Assembly (NCBI RefSeq): GCF_003640665.1
Contig: NZ_QQXL01000003.1
Coordinates: 248,001-312,000, forward strand
DNA length: 64,000 nt
Reading direction: 5' to 3'
Source: Galactobacter caseinivorans
GTDB taxonomy: Bacteria; Actinomycetota; Actinomycetes; Actinomycetales; Micrococcaceae
Shown: in pieces, positions 26,925 through 36,826 of the stretch
Layout: each line of letters begins with the position of its first letter
How positions within the stretch are numbered: position 1 is the first letter of the stretch
Notes under the pieces: generated by a model
The model's database searches: none
Seen by the model: the letters and a program-made list of their open reading frames with translations, nothing else
What the model was told of the DNA's origin: nothing
Program-made: the position numbers and the translations under genes

Positions 26925-27521
26925 ATGCCCACCACGCAGGGCGGTCCAGTGGGGACCGACGAACTCACCGAGGCACTGAGCCCGGTGGTGCAGCGGGCAG
27001 GGCTCGTTTTGGAGGCCGTGGAGACGGCGGAAGGAGACCCGCCAGTGGTGCGGGTCATCGTTGACCGCCCGGACGGTACCGAGGGTGTCAATCTTGATGT
27101 GGTCGCGGAACTCTCCAACGCCATTGGCGAGGTCCTGGACGCCGGGCTCCTTTCCGGCCCCGCGGCCTATGATCTAGAGGTCACGAGCCCAGGCGCCACC
27201 CGCGCGTTCACCGAGCCGCGTCACTGGATGCGCAACGTGGGCCGCATGGTCCAGCTCAAGACGGTGGACGGCGAGGAGCTGGGCGGGCTGGTGCTAGACG
27301 CAGACCAGGACGGCATCCGCTTGGAGCCGGTCAAGCCGCCGGCCAAGAAAGGCATGAAGGCCAAGATCCTCCCGGTCGTGGAGCTGAGCTACGAGCAGAT
27401 TCGCCGCGGCAAGGTAGACATTGAGGCCACGGCGTCACGCCTACTGGCCGACCCGGCGGCCGGGTACGCCGACGACAGCATCGACGCTGACAGCACCGAA
27501 GAAGAGAACGAGGAGGCCTGA
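26925..27521 (+). CDS. rimP: Ribosome maturation factor RimP
   Basis: The 198-residue cytoplasmic factor helps assemble the 30S subunit. It shows the RimP N-domain ([41 protein letters not shown]) and the family signature [14 protein letters not shown] near residue 84, followed by the SH3-like C-domain. The ATG at 26925 has AGGAGG 4 nt upstream; the frame continues far upstream without support. nusA starts 1 nt after its stop, forming the conserved rimP-nusA-ylxR-infB operon. A C-terminal acidic tail ([11 protein letters not shown]) is typical. Confidence 0.93.
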   Translation: MPTTQGGPVGTDELTEALSPVVQRAGLVLEAVETAEGDPPVVRVIVDRPDGTEGVNLDVVAELSNAIGEVLDAGLLSGPAAYDLEVTSPGATRAFTEPRHWMRNVGRMVQLKTVDGEELGGLVLDADQDGIRLEPVKPPAKKGMKAKILPVVELSYEQIRRGKVDIEATASRLLADPAAGYADDSIDADSTEEENEEA

Positions 27522-27522
27522 C

Positions 27523-28506
27523 GTGGATATCGACATGAGCGCATTGCGTCTGCTGGAGAAAGAACGCGAGATCCCGCTGGCCAAGCTGATCCCGACGATT
27601 GAACAGGCGTTGATCCTGGCGTATGAGAAGGAGCCCGGAGCCATCCGCGGCGCCCGCGCCGAGCTGGATCGCCAGAGCGGTCACGTGACCATCTGGGCGC
27701 CGGAGCTGGATGAGGACAACAAGCGCATCGGGGAGTTTGACGACACCCCCACGGGCTTTGGCCGCATCGCCGCGTCCACCGCGCGCCAGACCATCATGCA
27801 GCGCCTTCGCGATGCCGATGATGACATTGTGCTTGGCGAGTTCAAGGGCAAAGAGGGCGAGATCCTCTCCGGCGTGATCCAGCAGGGCCGCGACCCGCGC
27901 ATGGTGCAGGTGCACTTGGGCACCTTGGAGGCGCTGTTGCCGCCGCCAGAGCAGGTCCCGGGCGAGGAGTACAAGCATGGGCGCCGACTGCGCGTCTATG
28001 TCACGGACGTGCACCGCGGGCTGAAGGGCCCCTCCGTGACGGTCTCGCGCTCCCACCCCAACCTGGTGCGCCGCCTGTTTGAGCTGGAGGTCCCGGAGAT
28101 TGGCGATCGGCAGGTGGAGATCGTCGCGATCGCCCGCGAGGCCGGCCACCGCTCCAAGATGGCCGTGCGCTCCCGCGCAGAGGGCGTCAACGCCAAGGGC
28201 GCCTGCATCGGCGAGATGGGGACGCGCGTGCGCGCCGTCATGACGGAGCTGGGAGAGGAGAAGATCGACATCGTCGACTTCGACACCGACCCGGCAGCGT
28301 TTGTGGCCCATGCCCTCTCCCCGGCCCGTGTTCTCAGCGTGGAGGTGCTGGATGAGGCCACTCACCAGGCCCGCGCCGTGGTCCCGGACAACCAGCTCTC
28401 CCTTGCCATTGGCAAGGAGGGCCAAAACGCCCGCCTCGCTGCCAAGCTCACCGGCTGGCGCATCGACATCGTGGCGGAGTCCCGCGCACACGAGCCGCGC
28501 GACTAA
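27523..28506 (+). CDS. nusA: Transcription termination/antitermination factor NusA
   Basis: The 327-residue NusA binds RNA polymerase and modulates pausing and termination. Order: N-terminal RNAP-binding domain (1-100, [26 protein letters not shown]), S1 domain (about 105-180), KH1 ([35 protein letters not shown]) and KH2 ([25 protein letters not shown]). The E. coli acidic repeats are absent, as usual in actinobacteria. The GTG at 27523 starts 1 nt after the rimP stop and follows GAGGAGG inside it. Confidence 0.95.
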   Translation: MDIDMSALRLLEKEREIPLAKLIPTIEQALILAYEKEPGAIRGARAELDRQSGHVTIWAPELDEDNKRIGEFDDTPTGFGRIAASTARQTIMQRLRDADDDIVLGEFKGKEGEILSGVIQQGRDPRMVQVHLGTLEALLPPPEQVPGEEYKHGRRLRVYVTDVHRGLKGPSVTVSRSHPNLVRRLFELEVPEIGDRQVEIVAIAREAGHRSKMAVRSRAEGVNAKGACIGEMGTRVRAVMTELGEEKIDIVDFDTDPAAFVAHALSPARVLSVEVLDEATHQARAVVPDNQLSLAIGKEGQNARLAAKLTGWRIDIVAESRAHEPRD

Positions 28507-28535
28507 GCGCACGCTCACACGGCAGCTCACTGTGT

Positions 28536-28565
28536 GGGGCGCCACTCGATCCGCGAGTGCGCCCC
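28536..28565 (+). terminator. Hairpin between nusA and ylxR
   Basis: GGGGCG(C)CACTCG pairs with CGAGTGCGCCCC; 12 bp with one bulged C. TAGAGT at 28574-28579, just beyond it, may be the -10 of a secondary ylxR-infB promoter. Confidence 0.55.
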
Positions 28566-28633
28566 ATACGCGGTAGAGTGGACAACGGTCCGTCGACAGA
28601 CGTGATGCCATGGTTGGAAGGAGCGTGCGGTCC

Positions 28634-28969
28634 GTGAGTACTCACCGGCCCCAGCGCACCTGCATTGGCTGCAAGCGAGTTGACGACCAATCCCAGCTGT
28701 TGCGTTGGGTGCTTGACGAGCAAGACCCCACGCGGGTTTTGCCAGATCCCACCCGGCGCAAGTCCGGTCGGGGTGCTTGGTTGCACCCCGTGCCGGAGTG
28801 CGTACAGCAAGCGGCCAGACGCCGCGCCTTTTCCCGGGCTTTTCGTTCCGGAAACATTGGGCACGACGTCGAGGCGTTGCTTCACGCGATGAGCGGCAGC
28901 CCCCCACGGGGCGGCTATGACACCGAAAAAACACCTGAAAGCGGGTCGCAAGCAGTGGAAACCCGATGA
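28634..28969 (+). CDS. ylxR: YlxR (DUF448) RNA-binding protein
   Basis: The 111-residue protein matches YlxR/RnpM: it starts STHRPQRTCIGCKRVDDQSQLLRWV, with the family RTC-x-GC motif, and has GRGAWLHPVPECVQQAARRRAFSRAFR. YlxR homologs bind RNA and have been linked to RNase P regulation in Bacillus. Three in-frame starts exist (28610, 28625, 28634); the GTG at 28634 lies 10 nt after GGAAGGAG and gives the usual MSTHRPQRTC start. Location between nusA and infB is conserved. Confidence 0.88.
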   Translation: MSTHRPQRTCIGCKRVDDQSQLLRWVLDEQDPTRVLPDPTRRKSGRGAWLHPVPECVQQAARRRAFSRAFRSGNIGHDVEALLHAMSGSPPRGGYDTEKTPESGSQAVETR

Positions 28970-29113
28970 GAACCAAGCGATGAGCACCCAGAGATGAACA
29001 ACCTCTGTGTCGCCACCGACCCGCGTGCGCCGCGTTGCGGCCGTGCGCGATTGAACAAGCAACGGTCCGCTTGACCCCTTCAGGAAGAAGGATGCGGGCC
29101 AGACAGGAGAACT

Positions 29114-32026
29114 GTGGCTAAGGTCCGCGTCCACGAGCTCGCTAAGGAGCTCGGGATCACTTCCAAGGAAGCGATCACCAAACTGGAGGAGATGGGCGAA
29201 TTCGTTCGCTCCGCGTCCTCCACCATTGAACCGCCGGTCGTCAAGAAGCTGCGAGGCGCCTTCCCGGATGCCCCCGCGGCTCCCGCGGCCGCCCCGGCAG
29301 CCAGCAAGGCAGCCGCAAGCAAGCCCTCCGCGACCCCCGGCCCCAAGCCGGCCGCGAAGGCCACCCCGGCCAAGGCGACCACCGAGGCTGAGGCCGCTCC
29401 GGCCCCCGCCGAGGCCCCCGTCGCCGTCGAGCCTGAGGCGCCTGCCGCCATGGCAACCAAGGCGGCACCCGTCGTCGAGGAAGCCCCGGCAGCAGAGGCG
29501 GCCCCGGCCGCAGAAGCCAGCCCCGCGGCGTCGACCGGTGCCAAGCCGGGCGCAGCCAAGCCGGCCTCCAAGCCGGCAGCGTCCAACGCCCCCAAGCCGG
29601 GCGGTAACGCGCCCAAGCCGGGTGGCCCGCGTCCGGGTAACAACCCGTTCAGCTCCCAGCAGGGCATGCGCTCCGGCGATGCCCCGCGCCAGGGTGGTGC
29701 GCCCCGTCCGGGTAGCAACCCCCCTCGTCCGGGCGGTCCCCGCCCCGGCAACAACCCGTTCAGCCCCCAGCAGGGCATGCGCACCGGTGGCGCGTCCGGC
29801 TCGGGAGCACCCCGTCCGGGTGCACCGCGTGCGGGCGCACCGGGTGCGGGCGGTCCCCGTCCCAGCGCAGCCGGTGCCGGTGGACCCCGTCCGCCGCGCG
29901 CAGGTGCAGCGGGAGCGGGCGGCCCCCGTCCCAACCCGAACATGATGCCCAAGAAGCTTGAGCTCAATGTGGGCGCCAAGCCCGGCGCGGCCGGTGGCCG
30001 TGGCGGCGGACGCCCGGGTGCCGGTGGCGGCGCAGCAGGCGGTGGCACCGCAGGTGGCTTCCGCGGCGGTCGCGGTGGCGGTCGTGGTTCCGCACAGGGT
30101 GCCTTCGGTAAGGGCGGCCCCCGTCGCGGTAAGCAGCGCAAGTCCAAGCGCGCCAAGCGCCAGGAGCTGGAGCAGCAGGGTGCACCCGTCGTTGGCGGCG
30201 TGATTGTCCCCCGCGGCAATGGCGAGACCGTGGTGCGTCTGCGCCGCGGCGCGACCATCTCTGACTTCGCGGAGAAGATCAACGCCAACCCGGCAGCGCT
30301 GGTAACGGTGCTCTTCCACCTGGGTGAGATGGCGACATCCACCCAGTCCCTGGATGAGTCAACCTTCAACGTGTTGGGGGACGAGCTGGGCTACGTGGTC
30401 CAGATCGTTTCGCCGGAGGATGAGGAGCGCGAGCTCTTCGAGTCCTTCGACATCGACTTGGGCGGCGAGCTTGAGGCCGAGACCGAGGACATGCTGGAAG
30501 CCCGCCCGCCGGTGGTCACCATCATGGGTCACGTTGATCACGGTAAGACCCGACTCCTGGATGCTATCCGCAAGACCAACGTCATTGATGGCGAGGCCGG
30601 GGGCATCACCCAGCACATCGGTGCCTACCAGATCGAGACCGAGCTTGAGGGCAACGATCGCGCCATCACGTTCATCGATACCCCCGGTCACGAGGCGTTC
30701 ACCGCCATGCGTGCCCGTGGCGCCAAGGTCACCGATATTGCGGTGCTCGTGGTTGCTGCAGATGACGGCGTGATGCCGCAGACGGTGGAGGCGTTGAACC
30801 ACGCCCAGGCCGCCGGTGTGCCGATCGTGGTCGCGGTCAACAAGATCGATAAGCCGGATTCAAACCCGGACAAGGTCAAGGGCCAGCTGGCCGAGTACGG
30901 CCTGGTTCCCGAGGAGTACGGCGGCGACACCATGTTCGTGCCCGTCTCCGCGCGCCAGGACATTGGCATCGAGGACCTGCTCTCGGCGATCCTGCTGACC
31001 GCGGATGCCGCGCTTGATCTGCGCGCCAACCCGGACAAGGACGCCCGAGGCATCGCCATCGAAGCCAACCTGGACAAGGGCCGCGGCGCCGTCGCGACCG
31101 TCCTGGTGGAGTCCGGAACGCTCATGGTGGGTGACACGATCGTGGCCGGTACGGCTCACGGCCGCGTCCGCGCCATGTTCGACGAGAACGGCAACGCTCT
31201 CGACGTCGCGCTGCCGTCCCGCCCCGTCCAGGTGCTTGGCCTGAGCAACGTCCCCCGTGCCGGCGATACCTTCATCGTCACGCCGGACGAGCGCACCGCC
31301 CGCCAGATCGCTGAGAAGCGTGAGGCTGCGGATCGCAACGCCATGCTGGCCAAGCGTCGCAAGCGCATCTCGCTTGAGGACTTCGATAAGGCTGTGGCTG
31401 ACGGCAAGATCGACACCTTGAACCTCATCCTCAAGGGTGACGTTTCCGGTGCCGTGGAAGCCCTGGAGGACTCGCTCCTCAAGATCGACGTGGGAGACGA
31501 TGTGCAGCTGCGCGTCATCCACCGCGGCGTGGGTGCCATCACGCAGAACGACGTCAACCTGGCCACGGTGGACAGCGCGATCATCATCGGCTTCAACGTT
31601 CGCCCCGCCGAGCGCGTTGCCGACCTGGCCGACCGCGAGGGCGTGGATATGCGCTTCTACTCGGTCATCTACCAGGCGATCGACGACATCGAGTCTGCTC
31701 TCACGGGCATGCTGAAGCCGGAGTACGAGGAGGTGGCCCTGGGTTCTGCAGAGATCCGCATGGTCTTCCGTTCCTCCAAGTTCGGCAACATCGCCGGTTC
31801 GATCGTGCGCTCCGGCCTCATCCGCCGTAACGCCAAGGCGCGCCTGGTGCGCGATGGCAACGTGGTGGCGGATAACCTCTCGATCGACTCCCTGCGTCGC
31901 GAGAAGGATGACTCGACCGAGGTTCGTGAGGGTTACGAGTGCGGTATTGGGCTCGGCTCCTTCAACGACATTCGCGAGGGCGACATGATTGAGACGTGGG
32001 AGCTTCGCGAGAAGCCCCGCTCCTGA
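29114..32026 (+). CDS. infB: Translation initiation factor IF-2
   Basis: The 970-residue GTPase places initiator tRNA on the ribosome. An N-terminal IF2-N motif (residues 1-50, [25 protein letters not shown]) is followed by a long Ala/Pro then Gly/Arg/Pro-rich linker (about 50-330) containing a near-exact duplication of [18 protein letters not shown]. The GTPase core follows with [16 protein letters not shown] and NKIDKPDS. Domains II to IV complete the protein. The GTG at 29114 follows AGGAGA. The linker is longer and more glycine-rich than in E. coli, as often in actinobacteria. Confidence 0.96.
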   Translation: MAKVRVHELAKELGITSKEAITKLEEMGEFVRSASSTIEPPVVKKLRGAFPDAPAAPAAAPAASKAAASKPSATPGPKPAAKATPAKATTEAEAAPAPAEAPVAVEPEAPAAMATKAAPVVEEAPAAEAAPAAEASPAASTGAKPGAAKPASKPAASNAPKPGGNAPKPGGPRPGNNPFSSQQGMRSGDAPRQGGAPRPGSNPPRPGGPRPGNNPFSPQQGMRTGGASGSGAPRPGAPRAGAPGAGGPRPSAAGAGGPRPPRAGAAGAGGPRPNPNMMPKKLELNVGAKPGAAGGRGGGRPGAGGGAAGGGTAGGFRGGRGGGRGSAQGAFGKGGPRRGKQRKSKRAKRQELEQQGAPVVGGVIVPRGNGETVVRLRRGATISDFAEKINANPAALVTVLFHLGEMATSTQSLDESTFNVLGDELGYVVQIVSPEDEERELFESFDIDLGGELEAETEDMLEARPPVVTIMGHVDHGKTRLLDAIRKTNVIDGEAGGITQHIGAYQIETELEGNDRAITFIDTPGHEAFTAMRARGAKVTDIAVLVVAADDGVMPQTVEALNHAQAAGVPIVVAVNKIDKPDSNPDKVKGQLAEYGLVPEEYGGDTMFVPVSARQDIGIEDLLSAILLTADAALDLRANPDKDARGIAIEANLDKGRGAVATVLVESGTLMVGDTIVAGTAHGRVRAMFDENGNALDVALPSRPVQVLGLSNVPRAGDTFIVTPDERTARQIAEKREAADRNAMLAKRRKRISLEDFDKAVADGKIDTLNLILKGDVSGAVEALEDSLLKIDVGDDVQLRVIHRGVGAITQNDVNLATVDSAIIIGFNVRPAERVADLADREGVDMRFYSVIYQAIDDIESALTGMLKPEYEEVALGSAEIRMVFRSSKFGNIAGSIVRSGLIRRNAKARLVRDGNVVADNLSIDSLRREKDDSTEVREGYECGIGLGSFNDIREGDMIETWELREKPRS

Positions 32027-32041
32027 TCTGACGCAGTGCTA

Positions 32042-32083
32042 GCGCCGCGGGGGTGGGTGGTTCGCCACCCACCCCCGCGGCGC
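32042..32083 (+). terminator. 19-bp perfect hairpin with UUCG loop between infB and rbfA
   Basis: The arm 32042-32060 pairs with 32065-32083 without mismatch around a UUCG tetraloop, an unusually stable hairpin. It lies 15 nt after the infB stop and 72 nt before rbfA. There is no immediate U-tract (CCTTTTGACCC comes 13 nt later), so it may act as mRNA stabiliser or partial terminator. Confidence 0.75.
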
Positions 32084-32155
32084 ACCCCGCAGTAACCTTT
32101 TGACCCTTTCCCGGGGCGCCTAGCCCCGGACCCTTTCGAAGCAGCAGGAGGAACC

Positions 32156-32620
32156 ATGGCTGACGCACCCCGTGCCGCACGCATGGCCCAGCGCATCAAG
32201 GTCATCGTGGCCGGCTCCCTGACTCGCGTGATTCGCGACGAGGCGGCGGAGAACATCACCGTCACCGATGCCCGAGTCACCAACGACCTGCAGAACGCCA
32301 CCGTGTATTACACGGTGCTTGGCGATGACGCGGTCAAGGCGGAGGTGGCGGAGCTGTTGAAGCAGTACGCCGGCCGCCTGCGCAAGGAGGTGGGCAACAA
32401 CATCACCGCCCGCCTGACCCCGACCCTGGCCTTCGTGGCGGACGAGGTCCCCGTGAATGCCAACCTGGTAGAGGACCTGCTGCGCCAGGCCCGCGCCCAG
32501 GACGCGGAGGTGGCCGCCCTTGCCGAGGGCAAGACCTACGCCGGCGACGCGGATCCGTACAAGCGCGACGAAGACGAAGACAACGACGAGGACGACGCGG
32601 ACGATGCCGAAGGCCGTTGA
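32156..32620 (+). CDS. rbfA: 30S ribosome-binding factor RbfA
   Basis: The 154-residue factor binds immature 30S subunits. It shows the KH-like RbfA fold: RAARMAQRIKVIVAGSLTRVI, VTDARVTNDLQNATVYYTVLG and LRKEVGNNITARLTPTLAFVADEVP. The last 35 residues are highly acidic (KRDEDEDNDEDDADDAEG). The ATG at 32156 has AGGAGG upstream. Its stop lies inside the truB coding start, so the genes are translationally coupled. Confidence 0.93.
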   Translation: MADAPRAARMAQRIKVIVAGSLTRVIRDEAAENITVTDARVTNDLQNATVYYTVLGDDAVKAEVAELLKQYAGRLRKEVGNNITARLTPTLAFVADEVPVNANLVEDLLRQARAQDAEVAALAEGKTYAGDADPYKRDEDEDNDEDDADDAEGR

Positions 32621-33503
32621 CCCCAACGTCCCCTCGGGGCTCGTAGTGGTGGACAAGTCGCCCGGGATGACCAGTCACGACGTGGTCTCCCGGGTGCGCC
32701 GTTTGGCGGGCACCCGCAAGGTGGGCCACGCCGGCACCCTTGACCCCATGGCCACGGGCGTGCTCGTGGTGGGCGTCAACAAGGCCACGCGCCTGTTGAC
32801 CTTCCTGGTGGGCCAGGACAAGACGTATGAGGCGACCATCCGCCTGGGTGAGACGACCTCCACCGAGGATGCGGAGGGGGAGATCCTGCTGCGCCGCTAT
32901 GTGGCCGCGGTGACGCGCCCGGACCTGGACGCCGCCGTGGAGCGCTTGCGCGGCGACATCCAGCAGATCCCCAGCGCGGTCTCCGCCATCAAGGTGGACG
33001 GCAAGCGGGCCTATCAGCGCGTGCGGGACGGGGAGGATGTGCAGCTCAAGGCCCGTCCCGTGACGATCAAGCGCTTTGACATTCTTGAGGTGCGCCGCCC
33101 AGAGGGTGGGCGCACCATGGACGTGGACGTGGTGGTGGAGTGCACCTCCGGCACCTACATCCGCGCCCTGGCTCGCGATCTGGGAGAGGCGCTGGGGGTG
33201 GGTGGGCACCTGACGGCGCTGCGCCGCACCCGCGTGGGCTCCTTTGGCCTGGACACGGCTAGGACGCTGGATCAACTTGCGGAGGAGTTCGCGATGGTTG
33301 ACCTGGCCACCAGCGCCCGCAACCTCTTCCCTGCGCGTGAGTTGAGCGCAGAGGAGACGGCGGAGCTGGGGTACGGCCGGCGCATTGAGCCCAGCGTGGG
33401 CCAGGAGCTGACGGCCGCGTTCTCCCCGGAGGGAGAGCTCATCTCCCTCGTGGAGAATGTCAATGGCAAGGCCAAGCCAGCACTCGTTTTTGCGGCGAAC
33501 TAG
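32604..33503 (+). CDS. truB: tRNA pseudouridine(55) synthase TruB
   Basis: The 299-residue enzyme makes pseudouridine 55 in the T-loop of tRNAs. Motifs: GLVVVDKSPGMTSHDVVSRVRR, the catalytic KVGHAGTLDPMATGVLVVG with Asp near residue 41, TYEATIRLGETTSTEDAEG and CTSGTYIRALARDLG. The ATG at 32604 overlaps rbfA by 17 nt. The C-terminal region ends in a small PUA-like domain (FSPEGELISLVENVNGKAKPALVF). Confidence 0.94.
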   Translation: MPKAVDPNVPSGLVVVDKSPGMTSHDVVSRVRRLAGTRKVGHAGTLDPMATGVLVVGVNKATRLLTFLVGQDKTYEATIRLGETTSTEDAEGEILLRRYVAAVTRPDLDAAVERLRGDIQQIPSAVSAIKVDGKRAYQRVRDGEDVQLKARPVTIKRFDILEVRRPEGGRTMDVDVVVECTSGTYIRALARDLGEALGVGGHLTALRRTRVGSFGLDTARTLDQLAEEFAMVDLATSARNLFPARELSAEETAELGYGRRIEPSVGQELTAAFSPEGELISLVENVNGKAKPALVFAAN

Positions 33504-33554
33504 CCGCTTGAGACACGTAGTTTAAGTAAAAGTCAGTAGGAGCAAGCGCAGAGC

Positions 33555-33929
33555 ATGATCTTTGACGGTTTCATGATCGCGGGCACCATCGTGTGTGCCG
33601 TGAGCGTGCTGCTGGGGCTGTGGTCCACGGCCCGGCACCGCTTCCCGACGGATGCCTCCATCCTCTCCCTCGCAGCGGTGGAGCTCTTCCTGGTGGTCTA
33701 CGGGATCGCCGCGGGCGTGCGCCAGTCCGGGGGAGAGACCCTGGTCGGGGCCGCCTGGGAGTTCTGGGGCTACCTCGCCACGGCGATCCTGGTGGTGCTC
33801 CTGGCAGGCTGGTGGGGCATCGGGGAGAAGTCCCGGTGGTCCAATCTGGTGATGGCGGCCGCGGGCTTCACGGTCTTTGTGATGCTCTTTCGCATGCAAC
33901 AGGTCTGGATTGGACAGGGAATCTTCTGA
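33555..33929 (+). CDS. Small integral membrane protein
   Basis: The 124-residue protein has four hydrophobic segments: about 5-22 (GFMIAGTIVCAVSVLLGLW), 36-54 (LSLAAVELFLVVYGIAAG), 68-87 (FWGYLATAILVVLLAGWWG) and 96-110. No family is recognised, though small membrane proteins of this layout commonly precede ribF in Micrococcales. The ATG at 33555 follows AGGAGCAAGCGCAGAGC. Its stop overlaps the start of the next membrane protein, so the two may work together. Confidence 0.7.
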   Translation: MIFDGFMIAGTIVCAVSVLLGLWSTARHRFPTDASILSLAAVELFLVVYGIAAGVRQSGGETLVGAAWEFWGYLATAILVVLLAGWWGIGEKSRWSNLVMAAAGFTVFVMLFRMQQVWIGQGIF

Positions 33930-34435
33930 TGGACAAGCAACAACCCCGCGGCTCCCGCATTGCCTCCCGCGTGCACGGGGACCCCACCGCGCTGGATGCA
34001 CCGGCAGCCGAGTCCGCCCAGGATCGCAGTCCGGAGCGCAAGAATCGGGGCCTAGGCCGCATCATCATCGCCGTCTATGCGGTGTTTGCGCTCAGCGCTT
34101 TGGCGCGCTCCACCTTCCAACTCTTCACGATTTTCCACGAGGCCCCCGTGGCCATCACCCTCTCGATGATCGCGGCGGCCGTGTACGTGGTGGCGACCAT
34201 CTCGCTTGCGCGCACCGGAGTGCGCGCCTGGTACGTGGCGATGGGTGCCGTGATCGTGGAGCTGCTCGGCATCATCGTGGTCTCCGTCCTGAGCTACGCC
34301 GACCCGCAGCTCTTCCCCAAGGCCAGCGTCTGGAGCCACTTTGGCCAGGGCTACGGCTACGTTCCCTTTGCCCTGCCCTTTGTGGGCCTCTGGTGGCTGC
34401 TGACGCACAGGCCCCGCCGCGGCGCAGCGTCCTGA
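33929..34435 (+). CDS. Integral membrane protein
   Basis: The 168-residue protein has a charged N-terminal tail of about 45 residues (SPERKNRGLGR at its end) and four membrane segments: IIIAVYAVFALSALAR, AITLSMIAAAVYVVATISLA, WYVAMGAVIVELLGIIVVSVLS and YVPFALPFVGLWWLLTHR. It overlaps the preceding membrane gene by one base (ATGA-type junction, stop 33927-33929). No family is recognised. The pair sits between truB and ribF, possibly with a membrane function unrelated to translation. Confidence 0.7.
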   Translation: MDKQQPRGSRIASRVHGDPTALDAPAAESAQDRSPERKNRGLGRIIIAVYAVFALSALARSTFQLFTIFHEAPVAITLSMIAAAVYVVATISLARTGVRAWYVAMGAVIVELLGIIVVSVLSYADPQLFPKASVWSHFGQGYGYVPFALPFVGLWWLLTHRPRRGAAS

Positions 34436-34524
34436 GCGCCCGCCCAGCGGGTGGATAATGAGTGGCGGCCCTGACCGGGCCGGCCAACGAACCAGGCGGG
34501 CTTGCCGCCATTCGAGGAGTACTG

Positions 34525-35505
34525 GTGTTGCACTGGCGGAGCCTGGCGGACGTCCCCGCATCCATGACGGGGTCCACCGTGACGATTGGCAACTTCGATG
34601 GGGTCCACCGCGGGCACCAGGAGCTGCTGAGCACCGTCGTGGACCAGGCGGCCCGGCACCGCTGCGCCTCCGTGGTGGTCACCTTTGACCCTCACCCTGC
34701 CCGCGTGCACCGCCCGGAGGCCGCCCCCGCTCCCATCATGAGCGAGCCCCGCAAGGAACGTCTCCTGGAGGAGGCCGGGGTGGAGGCGCTGCTGGTGATT
34801 CACTACACCCTCGACTTCGCGGACCAGAGCGCGGAGCAGTTCGTGAAGGACTACCTGGTGCAGGGACTGCGCGCCCGTGTGGTGGTGGTGGGTCATGACG
34901 TCCGCTTTGGGCGCGGCAACGAGGGCACGTTGGCGACCATGGTTGAGCTGGGCGCCAAGTACGGCTTTGAGGTGATCGGCGTGGATGACGTTGGCCCCGA
35001 CCGCCGCTGGTCCTCCACCTGGGTTCGCGAGGCGCTGCAGCGCGGAGACGTTCACGAGGCGGCCAGAATCCTTGGCCGTCACCACTCCATGCGCGGAGAG
35101 GTGGTGCACGGCTTTGCTCGCGGGCGGGAGATGGGTTTCCCCACCGCAAACCTGGCCCCGGACGCCACCGGACTCATGCCTGCGGACGGCGTCTATGCCG
35201 GCTGGCTGCACGATGAATCCGGGACGCGCTGGCCCGCCGCCATCTCCATCGGCACCAACCCCACCTTTGACGGCGAGGTGCGCACGGTAGAGGCGCACGT
35301 CATTGATCGTCCGGAGGAGGCCGTGGAGGATTTTGATCTCTACGGGCAGATCGTTGACCTCGAATTTGTTGAGCACCTGCGCGGCACGGTGAAGTATCAC
35401 GGCCCGGAGGCCCTCGTGGAGCAGATGCATTGCGACGTGGACCAGGCCCGCGGCAGCCTCGCTGCGGATGCGAGCAAGGCCCTCGCGGCAGATCTCGAGG
35501 CATGA
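34525..35505 (+). CDS. ribF: Bifunctional riboflavin kinase/FMN adenylyltransferase RibF
   Basis: The 326-residue enzyme makes FMN and FAD. The N-terminal FAD synthetase domain has TIGNFDGVHRGHQ near residue 20 (nucleotidyltransferase HxGH-like motif) and TWVREALQRGDV near 170. The C-terminal flavokinase domain has GRHHSMRGEVVHGFARGREMGFPTANL. The GTG at 34525 (or TTG one codon later) is chosen because GAGGAG is 5 nt upstream and the protein then starts MLHWRSLADVP, as in relatives; an upstream GTG at 34462 lacks such a site. The stop overlaps the next start by 4 bp. Confidence 0.93.
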   Translation: MLHWRSLADVPASMTGSTVTIGNFDGVHRGHQELLSTVVDQAARHRCASVVVTFDPHPARVHRPEAAPAPIMSEPRKERLLEEAGVEALLVIHYTLDFADQSAEQFVKDYLVQGLRARVVVVGHDVRFGRGNEGTLATMVELGAKYGFEVIGVDDVGPDRRWSSTWVREALQRGDVHEAARILGRHHSMRGEVVHGFARGREMGFPTANLAPDATGLMPADGVYAGWLHDESGTRWPAAISIGTNPTFDGEVRTVEAHVIDRPEEAVEDFDLYGQIVDLEFVEHLRGTVKYHGPEALVEQMHCDVDQARGSLAADASKALAADLEA

Positions 35506-36365
35506 CCCACCCGGACCCTGACACCCGGCCCCTGCCCAACCTCCCCACCGGGGCACCCTCCCTTGATGCCGCGGCGCGGCAGGAGTTGGGCGGGGCCTTT
35601 CGGCGCTCCGGGGCCGGCTATCACGAGGTGCGGCCGGGTTACCCGGCGTGGGTCGCCGAGTTTTTGGTCCCCCTGAAGGCGGCCCCTGGCACGGCTGCCC
35701 AGCAGAACCCAGGGCCCGACGCCGCTGGGTTGGCTTTCGGCGCGCCGGTCGCGGTGGATCTCGGCGCGGGAACGGGACTCTTCACGCGCGATCTGGTGGC
35801 GCGCGCCCAGGAGGTCATCGCCGTCGAGCCCTCAGAGTCCATGCGCGCGGTGCTGCGGGCGCAACTGCCCGGCGTGCGCGCGGTGGACGGGACGGCGGAG
35901 TGCACCGGGCTGCCGAGTGACTGCGCGGACGTGGTGACGGTGGCGCAGGCCTGGCACTGGATGGATCCGCTGGCTGCCTCCGCTGAGGTGCGCCGGATCC
36001 TGAGACCGGGCGGCACGTTGGGCCTCGTGTGGAATCAGCTGGACGTCGGTGTGCCGTGGGTGCACCGGCTGGCGCGCATCATGCACTCCGGGGACGTGCA
36101 ACGCGATGCGGAGGCGGCCGCCACGGTCGGGCCGGGATTTGGTGCGGCGCAGATACGCCAGGATCACTGGCTGGATACCGTCACCCCGGAGTCGCTGATG
36201 GCGCTGTGCCACTCGCGTTCCTACTGGTTGCGCTCATCCGAGGCCGTGCGCGCCAAGGTGGACACGAACCTGCGGTGGTATCTGCACGAACATCTGGGGT
36301 TCGCCCCTGGGCAGAGGCTTGAGCTGCCGTACGTGGTGCTCGCGGTGCGCTACGGAGTCATTTGA
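35502..36365 (+). CDS. Class I SAM-dependent methyltransferase
   Basis: The 287-residue protein has the Rossmann-type SAM fold with motif I VAVDLGAGTGLFTRDL near residue 80, the acidic post-I strand VIAVEPSESM, and the type-11 features VAQAWHWMDPLAASAEVRRILRPGGTLGLVWNQLD. This is the UbiE/Tam-like group acting on small molecules. The N-terminus contains YHEVRPGYPAWV, common in this subgroup. It overlaps ribF by 4 bp. The acceptor is unknown. Confidence 0.88.
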   Translation: MTHPDPDTRPLPNLPTGAPSLDAAARQELGGAFRRSGAGYHEVRPGYPAWVAEFLVPLKAAPGTAAQQNPGPDAAGLAFGAPVAVDLGAGTGLFTRDLVARAQEVIAVEPSESMRAVLRAQLPGVRAVDGTAECTGLPSDCADVVTVAQAWHWMDPLAASAEVRRILRPGGTLGLVWNQLDVGVPWVHRLARIMHSGDVQRDAEAAATVGPGFGAAQIRQDHWLDTVTPESLMALCHSRSYWLRSSEAVRAKVDTNLRWYLHEHLGFAPGQRLELPYVVLAVRYGVI

Positions 36366-36395
36366 CCTGCCACGCACCCACCGGCCGCACGCTGA

Positions 36396-36401
36396 TAGAC
36401 T
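36396..36401 (+). promoter_or_regulatory. -10 element for rpsO
   Basis: TAGACT lies about 115 nt before the rpsO ATG, leaving a leader of roughly 107 nt. No good -35 is seen. S15 leaders often fold for autoregulation, so the leader may do the same here. Confidence 0.4.
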
Positions 36402-36515
36402 GACTCTTGGTGCGCACTGCAGTCCGCGGTTGTGCCACCCCTTCCGCACAGCCGGGGCGCAAGCCACGGGGAGCGGGAGTCAAACACGCGGTACAACTCA
36501 TTAGGAGTTCATCTC

Positions 36516-36785
36516 ATGGCACTTGATCAGGCGATCAAGCAGGAGATCATGAAGGAATACGCCACCCACGAGGGTGACACCGGTTCGCCGGAGGTGCAGA
36601 TTGCTGTCCTCTCGCGCCGTATTTCCGACCTCACGGAGCACCTGAAGGAGCACAAGCACGATCACCACACCCGCCGTGGCCTCATGGGCCTGGTTGGTCG
36701 TCGTCGTCGCATGCTCGGCTACCTCAAGGACACCGACATCACTCGCTACCGTGCGCTCATCGAGCGCCTCGGCCTGCGCCGCTGA
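36516..36785 (+). CDS. rpsO: 30S ribosomal protein S15
   Basis: The 89-residue protein is the normal S15 length and sequence ([30 protein letters not shown] ends in LIERLGLRR, with the family motif [11 protein letters not shown] and the [10 protein letters not shown] segment). It binds the central domain of 16S rRNA. The ATG at 36516 follows AGGAG. It is separated from pnp by a strong hairpin and a 298-bp gap, the classic rpsO-pnp order. Confidence 0.97.
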   Translation: MALDQAIKQEIMKEYATHEGDTGSPEVQIAVLSRRISDLTEHLKEHKHDHHTRRGLMGLVGRRRRMLGYLKDTDITRYRALIERLGLRR

Positions 36786-36792
36786 TGACATC

Positions 36793-36826
36793 GTGAGGCG
36801 GCACCCCGCAGGGGGTGTCGCCTCAC
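36793..36826 (+). terminator. rpsO terminator hairpin
   Basis: GTGAGGCG pairs with CGCCTCAC and the stem continues CACCCC/GGGGTG through one G-U pair, 15 bp in all, 7 nt after the rpsO stop. No U-tract follows, so read-through into pnp is possible. Confidence 0.7.

Noticed and set aside
28448-30319. 623-codon antisense open frame over the infB linker
   Set aside because: Repetitive Gly/Arg/Thr composition reflects the sense-strand Ala/Pro/Gly linker of IF-2.
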